From the NCBI RefSeq assembly GCF_001400735.1, contig NZ_LJPW01000003.1, forward strand, positions 1-64,000: DNA of 64,000 nt, given 5' to 3'. A program made the translations under genes and the position numbers. The stretch's first letter is position 1, and the number at the start of each line of letters is the position of its first letter. Under the pieces are notes generated by a model, which searched no databases, had not been told where the DNA came from, and saw only the letters and a program-made list of their open reading frames with translations. The DNA is from Pseudomonas caricapapayae (GTDB lineage: Bacteria; Pseudomonadota; Gammaproteobacteria; Pseudomonadales; Pseudomonadaceae). This document shows positions 28,189 through 37,044 of the stretch, piece by piece.

Positions 28189-28214
28189 GGCGGCAGTTTC
28201 GACTGCCGCCATTT
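28189..28214 (+). terminator. Terminator of the SIMPL-domain gene
   Basis: GGCGGCAG-TTTCGA-CTGCCGCC, an 8-bp perfect stem, followed by ATTTT. Confidence 0.75.
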
Positions 28215-28315
28215 TCCACCCTGTCCAATCCTTGATCCCCCTTCGCTCCGGCAATCTCCTACCTTCGCCGAGGCTTCGCCTGATTGTCGGCAGCCTGGCG
28301 CCCCGCGAAACTTGT

Positions 28316-28325
28316 CCCCCCCCCC
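28316..28325. repeat. Homopolymer C10 tract
   Basis: Ten consecutive C residues 65 bases before the HET-C-like start codon, in the untranslated or promoter region. Such tracts are prone to slippage. Confidence 0.9.
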
Positions 28326-28389
28326 GTTGAACAAAGTCGCAGTGGCTCAGAACCGCGGCCAGCCCGTCTTTATTACCAAGGAATCAAGG

Positions 28390-29916
28390 ATGAATCCCAC
28401 CTTCGCCAATCAGCGCAAGAACAACAGCGAACCGCTCGCTGCCCCTTTGAAATTTGAAGCCGGGAACGGCGACGAACACAGACAGACCCACGGTGCTATC
28501 GAGACTGTTCTCGAATCGGCCGGTTTCAGACCTGACGAAATCCGCGCGATCTATTATGGCAACTGGCTGCGCGACTATTCGCAACTGCTCGATCCAAAGA
28601 TAGTCAGGGCGACGAGCATGCCGAAAAGCTTCCCCGACCTGCTTTCCCGCGACGCCTTGACCCGCCTGGTTGACGTGCTGGCTGTGAAGGAATTCACCGA
28701 CCTGATGAAAACAGACCGTGCGCGCTTCGTCGTAACGCCAGAGCGGCTGGGTGTCTACCGTCCCGCTGAACACATCGACAATCCTAAAACCGTTGCCCCC
28801 AAACCAGACAACCCGAAACAGCGAGACGCCGACTTTGATAACTGGGTGCTACCCGACGACCCGGCTTTACAGGTAGACCATGACACGTCGATGAAACGCT
28901 ACATTCAGCGCTCGGTCGGGATCATGGCTGCAGGTCTGCAGTCAGCGGTGAACAAAGGCCCCGAATCCACTGATGGCCTGCGTGACATGGGTGCGGCGCT
29001 GCATACCCTGGAGGACTTCTTCGCCCACTCCAATTTCGCCGAACTGAGCCTGATCAAGCTCGGCCATAGCCGCGTTCTGCCCTGGACGTCCGAAGCAGAC
29101 TGCAAGCACCGGCTGCCACTGGTGACCGGTACGTTCGGCGGCAGCGATATCATCGCCAGCCTCTCAGAGCCGCTAGGCAGGATTCTTTTTTCGACAGACG
29201 AAAAGCCGTTCGAAGCATTCAAGGCTGGAGAACGTTACGAGCGCGACCAGATTATGCAGATCATCCTCGGCGAGCACCCCGATGAGCGATTGCTTTCAGG
29301 TTACGAGACCTTCCTTGAAGCGCGCGACCAATGGGCCAGTCAGCCGTTCTCCGAACAGGTAGAGCATTTCTATGCATTCATCGGTACGCCGGGGCGATTG
29401 CTTGGTAACGCTTTCGGTATCGTCATGCAGAGCCTTGCCGTGTGGCTCGGCAACAGCGTCGACGACCTGCAAACCCTGTTCGACGAAGATCCAAACACCA
29501 GTGGCTCGACTGACCCGTCACATTCGCAACTGGCCAAGGATCATGCACAACACCCTCTTCATGCGCTCGCCGCAATGCTCGCCAGAGAGGCAGTCCTGCA
29601 GGTGGGTCGGGCCGTTCTGGAACAGTGGCACGGCAAGGGAAGCGCAGAAGATCCGGCCCACATCGCCGCGACGTTCTTTGCTCACCCGATGGACCGCGAC
29701 TGGCAGGACACGATTGTCCGTCAATGGGCCGAGGCCAACCCTGAGCAGGTCGAGCGTGCGGCGCTCAAGAGCGAGCTGGACCAGTTTCAGAACCAATTGC
29801 AGCACAGCACAAAAAAGGATCTGCAGCGTTTCAGCCTTGAAGGCAGTGACTTTCTGGACATATTTTTCGAAAGTGTCTCGTTGGCAGACTTGTGGGCAAG
29901 GATTACCGGCAAGTAA
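28390..29916 (+). CDS. HET-C-like protein
   Basis: Protein of 508 aa. The N-terminal two thirds matches the pattern of the HET-C heterokaryon-incompatibility family: 'FRPDEIRAIYYGNWLRDYSQ', a long helical segment, and GAALHTLEDFFAHSNFAELS, rich in His and Asp that could bind metal. Bacterial homologues are known in Pseudomonas, and the fungal proteins take part in non-self recognition and cell death; the bacterial role is not established. The C-terminal part is polar and helical with no signal peptide. ATG 28390 after CAAGG is chosen; the frame stays open upstream but across a terminator and a C10 tract, which argues against an earlier start. Confidence 0.78.
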   Translation: MNPTFANQRKNNSEPLAAPLKFEAGNGDEHRQTHGAIETVLESAGFRPDEIRAIYYGNWLRDYSQLLDPKIVRATSMPKSFPDLLSRDALTRLVDVLAVKEFTDLMKTDRARFVVTPERLGVYRPAEHIDNPKTVAPKPDNPKQRDADFDNWVLPDDPALQVDHDTSMKRYIQRSVGIMAAGLQSAVNKGPESTDGLRDMGAALHTLEDFFAHSNFAELSLIKLGHSRVLPWTSEADCKHRLPLVTGTFGGSDIIASLSEPLGRILFSTDEKPFEAFKAGERYERDQIMQIILGEHPDERLLSGYETFLEARDQWASQPFSEQVEHFYAFIGTPGRLLGNAFGIVMQSLAVWLGNSVDDLQTLFDEDPNTSGSTDPSHSQLAKDHAQHPLHALAAMLAREAVLQVGRAVLEQWHGKGSAEDPAHIAATFFAHPMDRDWQDTIVRQWAEANPEQVERAALKSELDQFQNQLQHSTKKDLQRFSLEGSDFLDIFFESVSLADLWARITGK

Positions 29917-30012
29917 GCGTATTGTCCCACCCTGACCAAGTACGGCACTATCCGTTGTCTACCTGACTGTCGACTTTCAAGCACGGTTACTGCCGTACCA
30001 CGCGAGGGATCC

Positions 30013-31614
30013 ATGGGACACACACTCTTCAAACCGCTGCTGTTGACCACCGCGCTGCTGGCCTGCGCACCACTGGCCCAGGCGGCCAGCACCCTGGTGT
30101 ATTGCTCGGAAGCCAGCCCGGCCGGTTTTGACCCCAGCCAATACACCAGCGGCACCGACTTCGATGCCTCGGCCGAAACCGTCTTCAACCGTCTGACCCA
30201 GTTCAAGCGGGGCGGCACGGAAGTGGAACCGGGCCTGGCCACCAGTTGGGACGTTTCGCAGGATGGTCTGACCTACACGTTCCATCTGCGCGAAGGCGTG
30301 AAGTTCCACACGACGGACTATTTCACCCCGACCCGTACGTTCAATGCCGATGACGTGCTGTTCACGTTCAACCGTCTGCTCGACGCCAACCACCCGTTCC
30401 GCAAGGCCTACCCGTCGGAGTCGCCGTACTTTACCGACATGGGCCTGAACACCACGATCAAGAGCGTCGAAAAAGTCGATGCGCAAACCGTCAGGTTCAC
30501 ACTGAACAACATCGACGCTGCGTTCGTGCAGAACCTGGCCATGAGCTTTGCCTCCATCCAGTCTGCCGAGTACGCTGATCAGTTGCTCAAGGAAGGCAAG
30601 GCCGAGGAATTGAACCAGAAGCCGATCGGCACTGGCCCGTTCATCTTCAAGCGTTACCAGAAAGACTCGCAGATCCGTTACGTCGGCAATACCGACTACT
30701 GGAAGCCGGAGGACGTGAAGATCGACAATCTGATCTTCTCGATCAGCAGCGATGCTGCCGTGCGCATGCAGAAGCTCAAGGCTGGCGAATGCCAGGTCAG
30801 CGGCTACCCGCGTCCGCAGGATATCGAAGAAATGAAGAAGGACCCGAAGCTGAAGGTCCTCAGCCAGCCGGGCTTCAACCTCGGGTTCCTCGCCTACAAC
30901 GTTACCCATGCGCCGCTGGACCAGCTCAAGGTCCGTCAGGCGCTGGACATGGCCATCGACAAACCGGCGATTATCAAAGCGGTTTACCAGAGTGCCGGCC
31001 AACTGGCCGAAAATGCCCTGCCGCCGGGTCAGTGGAGCTACGACCCGACAATCAAGGACGCCCCTCACGACCTGACCAAGGCCAGACAGTTGCTCAAGGA
31101 AGCGGGCGTAGCGCCAGGTACGAAAATCGACCTGTGGGCCATGACCGTCCAGCGGGCGTCGAACCCCAACGCGCGTATGTCGGCACAGATGATCCAGTCC
31201 GACTGGAAAAAAATCGGCATCAAGGCCAACATCGTCAGCTATGAGTGGGGCGAATACATCAAGCGCGCCAAGGCAGGCGAGCATGACGCGATGATCTATG
31301 GCTGGACCGGTGACAATGGCGACCCCGACAACTGGCTCGGTGTGCTGTATAGCTGTGCAGCCGTCAAAGGCAGCAACTACGCTAAATGGTGCGATCCGGC
31401 CTACGACAAGCTGGTGCAGCAAGCCAAACTGACCAGCAACCGTGACGAACGCATCAAGCTCTATCAGCAGGCCCAGCACATTCTCAAGCAGCAGGTGCCG
31501 ATTACCCCCATTGCCAACTCGAAGGTGTTTCAGCCGATGCGTCAGGAAGTTCAGGATTTCAGGATCAGCCCCTTCGGCCTGACACCCTTTTACGGCGTAA
31601 GCCTGAGCGAGTGA
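30013..31614 (+). CDS. dppA1: Dipeptide-binding protein, paralogue 1
   Basis: Periplasmic SBP family 5 protein of 533 aa. A signal peptide ending AQA is followed by STLVYCSEASPAGFDPSQYT, then FNADDVLFTFNRLLD and the peptide-pocket region QPGFNLGFLAYN, ending SPFGLTPFYGVSLS. GAGGG precedes ATG 30013. It is the first of four related binding proteins preceding a single set of membrane components, the same order as the P. aeruginosa PA4496-PA4506 cluster. A hairpin follows it, and the next paralogue seems to have its own promoter region, so each may be regulated separately. Confidence 0.9.
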   Translation: MGHTLFKPLLLTTALLACAPLAQAASTLVYCSEASPAGFDPSQYTSGTDFDASAETVFNRLTQFKRGGTEVEPGLATSWDVSQDGLTYTFHLREGVKFHTTDYFTPTRTFNADDVLFTFNRLLDANHPFRKAYPSESPYFTDMGLNTTIKSVEKVDAQTVRFTLNNIDAAFVQNLAMSFASIQSAEYADQLLKEGKAEELNQKPIGTGPFIFKRYQKDSQIRYVGNTDYWKPEDVKIDNLIFSISSDAAVRMQKLKAGECQVSGYPRPQDIEEMKKDPKLKVLSQPGFNLGFLAYNVTHAPLDQLKVRQALDMAIDKPAIIKAVYQSAGQLAENALPPGQWSYDPTIKDAPHDLTKARQLLKEAGVAPGTKIDLWAMTVQRASNPNARMSAQMIQSDWKKIGIKANIVSYEWGEYIKRAKAGEHDAMIYGWTGDNGDPDNWLGVLYSCAAVKGSNYAKWCDPAYDKLVQQAKLTSNRDERIKLYQQAQHILKQQVPITPIANSKVFQPMRQEVQDFRISPFGLTPFYGVSLSE

Positions 31615-31639
31615 TGAGCCGGTAACAGCCTACAGCCCC

Positions 31640-31665
31640 AACCGGGTGCATTTTTCTCACCCGGT
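31640..31665 (+). terminator. Hairpin after dppA1
   Basis: AACCGGGTG and CACCCGGTT form a perfect 9-bp stem around a T-rich 9-base loop. There is no T-run after the stem, so termination is only possible, not clear. Confidence 0.45.
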
Positions 31666-31719
31666 TGCGCTTTAACGGTGCGCCAAACCATTCAAAAAAC
31701 CTCGCGCAAACGATCAACT

Positions 31720-31735
31720 GTGTAGAAAATTACAC
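31720..31735. promoter_or_regulatory. Inverted repeat upstream of dppA2
   Basis: GTGTA-GAAAAT-TACAC, perfect 5-bp arms, about 150 bases before the dppA2 start in an AT-richer stretch. It could be an operator; the regulator is not identifiable and no psdR gene is in the cluster. Confidence 0.35.
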
Positions 31736-31883
31736 TTTCGCGACATTCCTGTACGATCGTGCCACTCTTTGTCGCTTCTTTGGCGTCACCGTCTTGCTTT
31801 GGGTATGGCCCCTGCATAAGTATCGGACGGATCGGCTCACGAGGTCGTTCCTCTACTCAAAAATGACAACAACTGAGGCAACC

Positions 31884-33506
31884 ATGCTCAAACACGCGGT
31901 CATTCCGTTCCTGGTCGGCGCCAGCCTGCTCGCCAGTGCTCCTTTCGCTCACGCGGCTTCGAATCTGGTGTTCTGCTCCGAGGGCAGCCCTGCCGGCTTC
32001 GATCCAGGTCAATACACCACAGGTACTGACTTCGACGCCTCAGCAGAAACTATTTTCAACCGCTTGAGCCAGTTCGAACGCGGCGGCACCGCCGTTGTGC
32101 CGGGCCTGGCAACCAAGTGGGACATCTCCGAAGACGGCCTGACGTATACCTTCCACCTCCGTGAAGGCGTCAAGTTCCACACAACGTCCTACTTCAAGCC
32201 CACCCGTGAATTCAATGCCGATGACGTGTTGTTCACGTTCAATCGCATGATCGACAAGGACATGCCTTACCGCAAAGCGTATCCGACCGAATTCCCGTAC
32301 TTCACCGATATGGCGATGGACACCAACATCACCAAAATCGAAAAGATCGACGACCACACCGTCAAATTCGTACTTGGCAAAGTCGACGCCGCGTTCATCC
32401 AGAACATGGCCATGAGCTTCGCATCGATCCAGTCCGCTGAATATGCCGCCAAGCTGCTCAAGGAAGGCAAACCGGAACTGATCAACCAGCAGCCGATCGG
32501 CACCGGCCCGTTCGTGTTCAAGAGCTACCAGAAAGACTCCAATATCCGTTACACCGGCAACAAGGATTACTGGAAGCCTGAGGACGTCAAGGTCGATAAC
32601 CTGATCTTCGCCATCACCACCGACGCGTCGGTGCGCATGCAGAAGCTCAAGAAAAACGAATGCCAGATCACCGCTTACCCGCGCCCTGCCGACCTTGAAC
32701 CGCTCAAGGCCGACAAGAATCTGAAGATGCCTGACCAGGCTGGCTTCAACCTGGGCTACATCGCCTACAACGTGATGGACAAGATCAAGGGTGAAGACCG
32801 CCCGAATCCGCTGGCCCAGTTGAAAGTACGTCAGGCGCTGGACATGGCGGTCAACAAGCAGCAGATCATCGACTCGGTTTATCAGGGTGCAGGTCAATTG
32901 GCCGTCAACGCCATGCCGCCGACCCAGTGGTCCTATGACACCACCATCAAGGACACCAAGTACGATCCCGAGAAAGCTCGCGAACTGCTCAAGGAAGCCG
33001 GTATCAAGGAAGGCACCGAAATCACCCTGTGGGCGATGCCGGTTCAGCGTCCTTACAACCCCAACGCCAAATTGATGGCCGAAATGCTCCAGTCCGACTG
33101 GAAGAAGATCGGTATCAACGCCAAGATCGTCAGCTACGAATGGGGCGAGTACATCAAGCGTGCCAAGAATGGCGAGAACGGTGCCATGCTGATTGGCTGG
33201 AGCGGCGACAACGGTGACCCGGACAACTGGCTCGGCACCCTGTTCGGCTGCGACGCACTGAATGGCAACAACTTTGCCAAATGGTGCGACAAGCCGTTCG
33301 ACACGCTGATCCATCAGGCCAAGGAAACATCTGACCAGGCCAAGCGCACCGAACTGTACAAACAGGCGCAACACCTCCTGAAAGACGCAGTGCCGATGAC
33401 CCCTATCGCGCACTCGACTGTCTATCAACCCATGCGCACCAGCGTACAGGACTTCAAGATCAGCCCGTTTGGCTTGAACTCCTTTTACGGTGTGAGCGTG
33501 AAGTAA
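31884..33506 (+). CDS. dppA2: Dipeptide-binding protein, paralogue 2
   Basis: 540 aa, with signal peptide MLKHAVIPFLVGASLLASAP ending AHA and mature N-terminus SNLVFCSEGSPAGFDPGQYT. It is colinear with paralogue 1 but has an insertion (MDKIKGEDRPNPLAQ) in the domain-II region. ATG 31884 after TGAGGC begins the signal peptide; the open frame runs 73 codons further upstream through non-coding sequence. It should deliver peptides to DppBCDF with a specificity different from its paralogues. Confidence 0.9.
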   Translation: MLKHAVIPFLVGASLLASAPFAHAASNLVFCSEGSPAGFDPGQYTTGTDFDASAETIFNRLSQFERGGTAVVPGLATKWDISEDGLTYTFHLREGVKFHTTSYFKPTREFNADDVLFTFNRMIDKDMPYRKAYPTEFPYFTDMAMDTNITKIEKIDDHTVKFVLGKVDAAFIQNMAMSFASIQSAEYAAKLLKEGKPELINQQPIGTGPFVFKSYQKDSNIRYTGNKDYWKPEDVKVDNLIFAITTDASVRMQKLKKNECQITAYPRPADLEPLKADKNLKMPDQAGFNLGYIAYNVMDKIKGEDRPNPLAQLKVRQALDMAVNKQQIIDSVYQGAGQLAVNAMPPTQWSYDTTIKDTKYDPEKARELLKEAGIKEGTEITLWAMPVQRPYNPNAKLMAEMLQSDWKKIGINAKIVSYEWGEYIKRAKNGENGAMLIGWSGDNGDPDNWLGTLFGCDALNGNNFAKWCDKPFDTLIHQAKETSDQAKRTELYKQAQHLLKDAVPMTPIAHSTVYQPMRTSVQDFKISPFGLNSFYGVSVK

Positions 33507-33832
33507 CAGCGGCGTGCTGCGCCGCTCACCCGGCGCAGCTTCCTGCTCTACTTGAATATGAGCCCCGAGCGGGTTGGGTGAAAAGTGTCGTCATCGGCAC
33601 TCCTCGACCATCACTAAGATATTTCCTACGCACTTTGCTGCCTGCGAGCCTATATACCGCGCGATCTTGGCGATTTAACGTCAAAAGATTGCGGCAATCG
33701 GCAGAACGCTGGCCGCTTAGTGGCCTTCGCATTCAGGCATACCGGGCATACCGTTCGGATACGTAGGGATCAACGCTTTCAGGCCAGTTAGACATTCGAG
33801 CCTCGGCTCGTCCTTTGAGGATAGGGATCATC
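33507..33832. other. Intergenic region before dppA3
   Basis: 326 bases without a gene. It holds a 7-bp inverted repeat just after the dppA2 stop (AGCGGCG-TGCTG-CGCCGCT, 33508-33526) with no T-run and a short tandem GGCATACCG duplication near 33736-33754. The AT-rich stretch 33610-33690 probably contains the dppA3 promoter, but no clear -35/-10 pair was found. Confidence 0.5.
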
Positions 33833-35425
33833 ATGCGTAAAACTCTTGCGATGACGTCGTGCCTGGGGCTCTTTGCACTGGCCCCGTTTGCCCAGGCGGC
33901 AAGCAACCTGGTGTTCTGCTCCGAAGCAAGCCCGGCTGGCTTCGACGGTGCGCAATACACCTCTTCCACTGACAATGATGCATCAGAGCCGATCTACAAT
34001 CGCCTGACCGAATTCAAGCAAGGCGATACCTCCGTGGTTCCGGGCCTGGCGACTTCATGGGATGTCTCGCAAGACGGTCTGGTCTACACGTTTCATCTGC
34101 GCGAAGGCGTGAAGTTTCACAGCAACAAGAACTTCAAACCCAGCCGTGATTTCAATGCCGACGACGTGCTGTTCACCTTCAACCGCATGCTCAACCCCGA
34201 CCATCCGTTTCGCAAAGCCTACCCGACCGAGTTTCCGTACTTCACCAGCATGGGTCTGAACAAGAAGATCAAGTCCATCGAAAAGACCGACCCGCTGACC
34301 GTGGTGTTCACTCTCAATACGGTCGATGCGGCGTTCATCCAGAACATCGCGATGAACTTTGCCGGCATTCTGTCCGCCGAGTACGCCGAACAACTGATGG
34401 CCAAGGGTGACGTGCGCGACATCAACCAGCAGCCTATCGGTACAGGGCCATTCGTGTTCCAGCGCTATCAAAAGGACTCGCAGGTCCGCTACAAGGGCAA
34501 CAAGGAGTTCTGGGACCCGAGTCGGGTGAAGATCGACCAGTTGATCTTCGCAATCGTGACTGATGCCTCCGCGCGCATGCAAAAACTCAAGGCCAACGAG
34601 TGCCAGGTGTCGGTCAACCCGCGCCCGGCGGACCTCGCCGGCCTCAAGGAAGATAAAAGCCTGCAGATCATCGAGAAACCGGGTTTCAACCTCGGTTACA
34701 TCTCCTACAACGTACGCCATGAGCCGCTAGGCAAGCTGGAAGTGCGTCAGGCGCTGGACATGGCCGTCAACAAGAAGGCGATCATCAATGCGGTTTATCA
34801 GGGTGCGGGGCAGCTGGCCGTTAATGCCATGCCGCCGACCCAGTGGTCCTACGATGACAGCATCAAGGACGCGCCCTACGACCCGGAAAAAGCCAAAACC
34901 CTGCTGCGCGCGGCGGGCGTCAAGGAAGGCACCGAACTGACCCTCTGGGCCATGCCGGTCCAGCGCCCCTATAACCCCAACGCCAAACTGATGGCCGAGA
35001 TGCTACAGGCCGACTGGGCCAAGGTCGGCATCAAGGTGAGGATCGTCAGTTACGAATGGGGCGAATACCTCAAGCGCACCAAGAACGGCGAGCACGATAT
35101 CTCGCTGATCGGCTGGACGGGCGACAATGGGGACCCGGACAACTGGCTCGGCACGCTGTACAGCTGCGCCGCCATTGGCGGTAACAACTATTCGATGTGG
35201 TGCGACGAAAAATACGACCAGTTGGTCAAGGCCGCTGTCGCTGTCACTGACCGCACTCAGCGCACCGACCTCTACAAACAGGCGCAACGCTACCTCAAGG
35301 AACAGGTTCCGATCACCCCGATTGCCCACTCGACGGTCAATCAGCCGTTGCGCGCCGAGGTCCGGGACTTCCACGTCAGCCCGTTCGGTCGCAACAACTT
35401 TTCAGGCGTCAGCATCGCCGACTGA
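33833..35425 (+). CDS. dppA3: Dipeptide-binding protein, paralogue 3
   Basis: 530 aa, signal peptide ending FAQA, mature start SNLVFCSEASPAGFDGAQYT. Family landmarks include FNADDVLFTFNRMLN, IGTGPFVFQRYQKDSQ and SPFGRNNFSGVSIA at the end. ATG 33833 is preferred to an in-frame codon six positions earlier. It directly precedes the porin gene, matching the position of P. aeruginosa dppA3 before opdP; the two regulatory genes psdR and mdpA that lie in that region in P. aeruginosa are absent here. Confidence 0.9.
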   Translation: MRKTLAMTSCLGLFALAPFAQAASNLVFCSEASPAGFDGAQYTSSTDNDASEPIYNRLTEFKQGDTSVVPGLATSWDVSQDGLVYTFHLREGVKFHSNKNFKPSRDFNADDVLFTFNRMLNPDHPFRKAYPTEFPYFTSMGLNKKIKSIEKTDPLTVVFTLNTVDAAFIQNIAMNFAGILSAEYAEQLMAKGDVRDINQQPIGTGPFVFQRYQKDSQVRYKGNKEFWDPSRVKIDQLIFAIVTDASARMQKLKANECQVSVNPRPADLAGLKEDKSLQIIEKPGFNLGYISYNVRHEPLGKLEVRQALDMAVNKKAIINAVYQGAGQLAVNAMPPTQWSYDDSIKDAPYDPEKAKTLLRAAGVKEGTELTLWAMPVQRPYNPNAKLMAEMLQADWAKVGIKVRIVSYEWGEYLKRTKNGEHDISLIGWTGDNGDPDNWLGTLYSCAAIGGNNYSMWCDEKYDQLVKAAVAVTDRTQRTDLYKQAQRYLKEQVPITPIAHSTVNQPLRAEVRDFHVSPFGRNNFSGVSIAD

Positions 35426-35582
35426 TCAGAAACTCCGCACGCCCTCGCCGTCCCGATTCACGGCGAGAGCCAGCACTTGCGCGTCGATACCTATAACAAC
35501 GCAGGGCCGCAAACCCTGCACCACCAAAAGCCAGACCTTAAAGAACTGGCAACTATAAAAGTGATAAAGGGAGCTGCACATC

Positions 35583-36962
35583 GTGAAAACAACCAGCACT
35601 GCATTATTGGCCTTATCTCTCTCGTCGTTCGGCGCGTTGGTTCAGGCAGAACCCGCCAGCCAGACATTCATACCGACCGAGCTGAGCACCAAGAATGCAC
35701 AGGCCGACGCCAACGGCTTTTTTGAGGACCAGCACCTGACCGGGACCACCCGCAACTGGTATGCCAACGAACTAAAACGTCGTGGCGAGGTATTCCGCTA
35801 CAACGACAACGGCGTTGCCGAGCAGACCTCGCGTCGTATCAACTGGCAGCAGGGCACCATCGTCAACTACACCTCTGGCTACACGCAGGGCGTTGTAGGT
35901 TTCTCCACCGAGCTGGCGCTGTACAACGCGATTGCGCTGGACCGTGACACCGATGACTTCGCAGGCAACTCCAACCGGACCCTTGCTCACAGTGACGGCG
36001 ATGCCGTCGGTCAGTGGAGCAAAATGGGCCTGGGCAACGTCAAGGCGCGGGTTTCCAATACCGTCCTGACCATGGGTCGCCAGTCGGTGAATACCCCGGT
36101 CATCGCCTTCATCGGCAACCGCGCACTGCCCTCCAGCTTCCAGGGTTTTGCGGTACAGAGTGACGAGTTCAACAACCTGTCTCTGCAGGCCGGCAGCTTT
36201 GACCGCGTCTCGCCACGTATGGAACAGAGCCTGGACAAATTCCGCTCCGAATACGGTGACCGCAGCCAGACAGCCGACCGTCTGGACATGTTTGGCGGCG
36301 ACTACAAACCGACCGACAGCCTGATCGCCAGCTTCTACGCGTCCAACCTGGAAGACTTCTGGCACCAGTACTACTTCGGTTTCACCCACGAACTGGGTGA
36401 CAGCAAGGTCTTCGCCCTCAGCACCAACCTGAACTACTACAAAACCAAGGATGCAGGCCAGAGCAAGCTGGGTGCTATCGACAACGATACCTACAGCCTT
36501 TCCTTCACGGGTACCCACAACGCTCACAGCATCAGCCTTGCCTACCAGGAAGTTAACGGTAACGAGTACTTCGACTACGCCCACGATACCAACGCGATCT
36601 TTCTGGCCAACTCCCTGCTTTCGGACTTCAACGGACCGAACGAGAAGTCGCTGCAGATCGCCTATGTGCTGAACATGGCTGAATACGGCGTGCCGGGCCT
36701 GAAGTTCAATATCTACCAGGCACGTGGCTGGGACATCGACGGTACGCATTACAGAGGCACCGGCTACACCGACGTACTGGCAATGGATGGCGAAACCCAC
36801 TACGAATACGGCATCGGTTCGTCGTACTCTGTGCAGTCCGGCCCGCTCAAGGCAACAGCCATCCGCGCCACTTACACCACGCATCGCGCCAGCGAGAATC
36901 AGGCTGATGGCAACATCAACGAATTCCGTCTGGTGACCACCATTCCGTTCAACATTCTTTGA
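35583..36962 (+). CDS. opdP: OprD-family porin, OpdP type
   Basis: Outer-membrane protein of 459 aa with a signal peptide ending VQA and OprD-family landmarks: GFFEDQHLTGTTRNWYANE, VNYTSGYTQGVVGFSTELAL, LGNVKARVSNTVLTMGRQSV. It ends FRLVTTIPFNIL, a hydrophobic barrel terminus. The start is GTG 35583, with AAGGGAG ten bases upstream. OpdP-type porins let dipeptides cross the outer membrane, so its place between binding-protein genes supplies the first step of the same uptake route. Confidence 0.9.
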   Translation: MKTTSTALLALSLSSFGALVQAEPASQTFIPTELSTKNAQADANGFFEDQHLTGTTRNWYANELKRRGEVFRYNDNGVAEQTSRRINWQQGTIVNYTSGYTQGVVGFSTELALYNAIALDRDTDDFAGNSNRTLAHSDGDAVGQWSKMGLGNVKARVSNTVLTMGRQSVNTPVIAFIGNRALPSSFQGFAVQSDEFNNLSLQAGSFDRVSPRMEQSLDKFRSEYGDRSQTADRLDMFGGDYKPTDSLIASFYASNLEDFWHQYYFGFTHELGDSKVFALSTNLNYYKTKDAGQSKLGAIDNDTYSLSFTGTHNAHSISLAYQEVNGNEYFDYAHDTNAIFLANSLLSDFNGPNEKSLQIAYVLNMAEYGVPGLKFNIYQARGWDIDGTHYRGTGYTDVLAMDGETHYEYGIGSSYSVQSGPLKATAIRATYTTHRASENQADGNINEFRLVTTIPFNIL

Positions 36963-36975
36963 TTCGCTGAAAACC

Positions 36976-37009
36976 GTTCGGTCGCAAGGCAATAGCCTTG
37001 CGACCGAAC
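36976..37009 (+). other. 15-bp perfect hairpin between opdP and dppA4
   Basis: GTTCGGTCGCAAGGC and its exact complement flank the 4-base loop AATA. No T-run follows, so it more likely protects the opdP message 3' end or acts as a partial terminator, letting porin and binding-protein levels differ. Confidence 0.65.
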
Positions 37010-37044
37010 ATCACCATCGGCGTCAACTCTATGGAGGGTTCACA

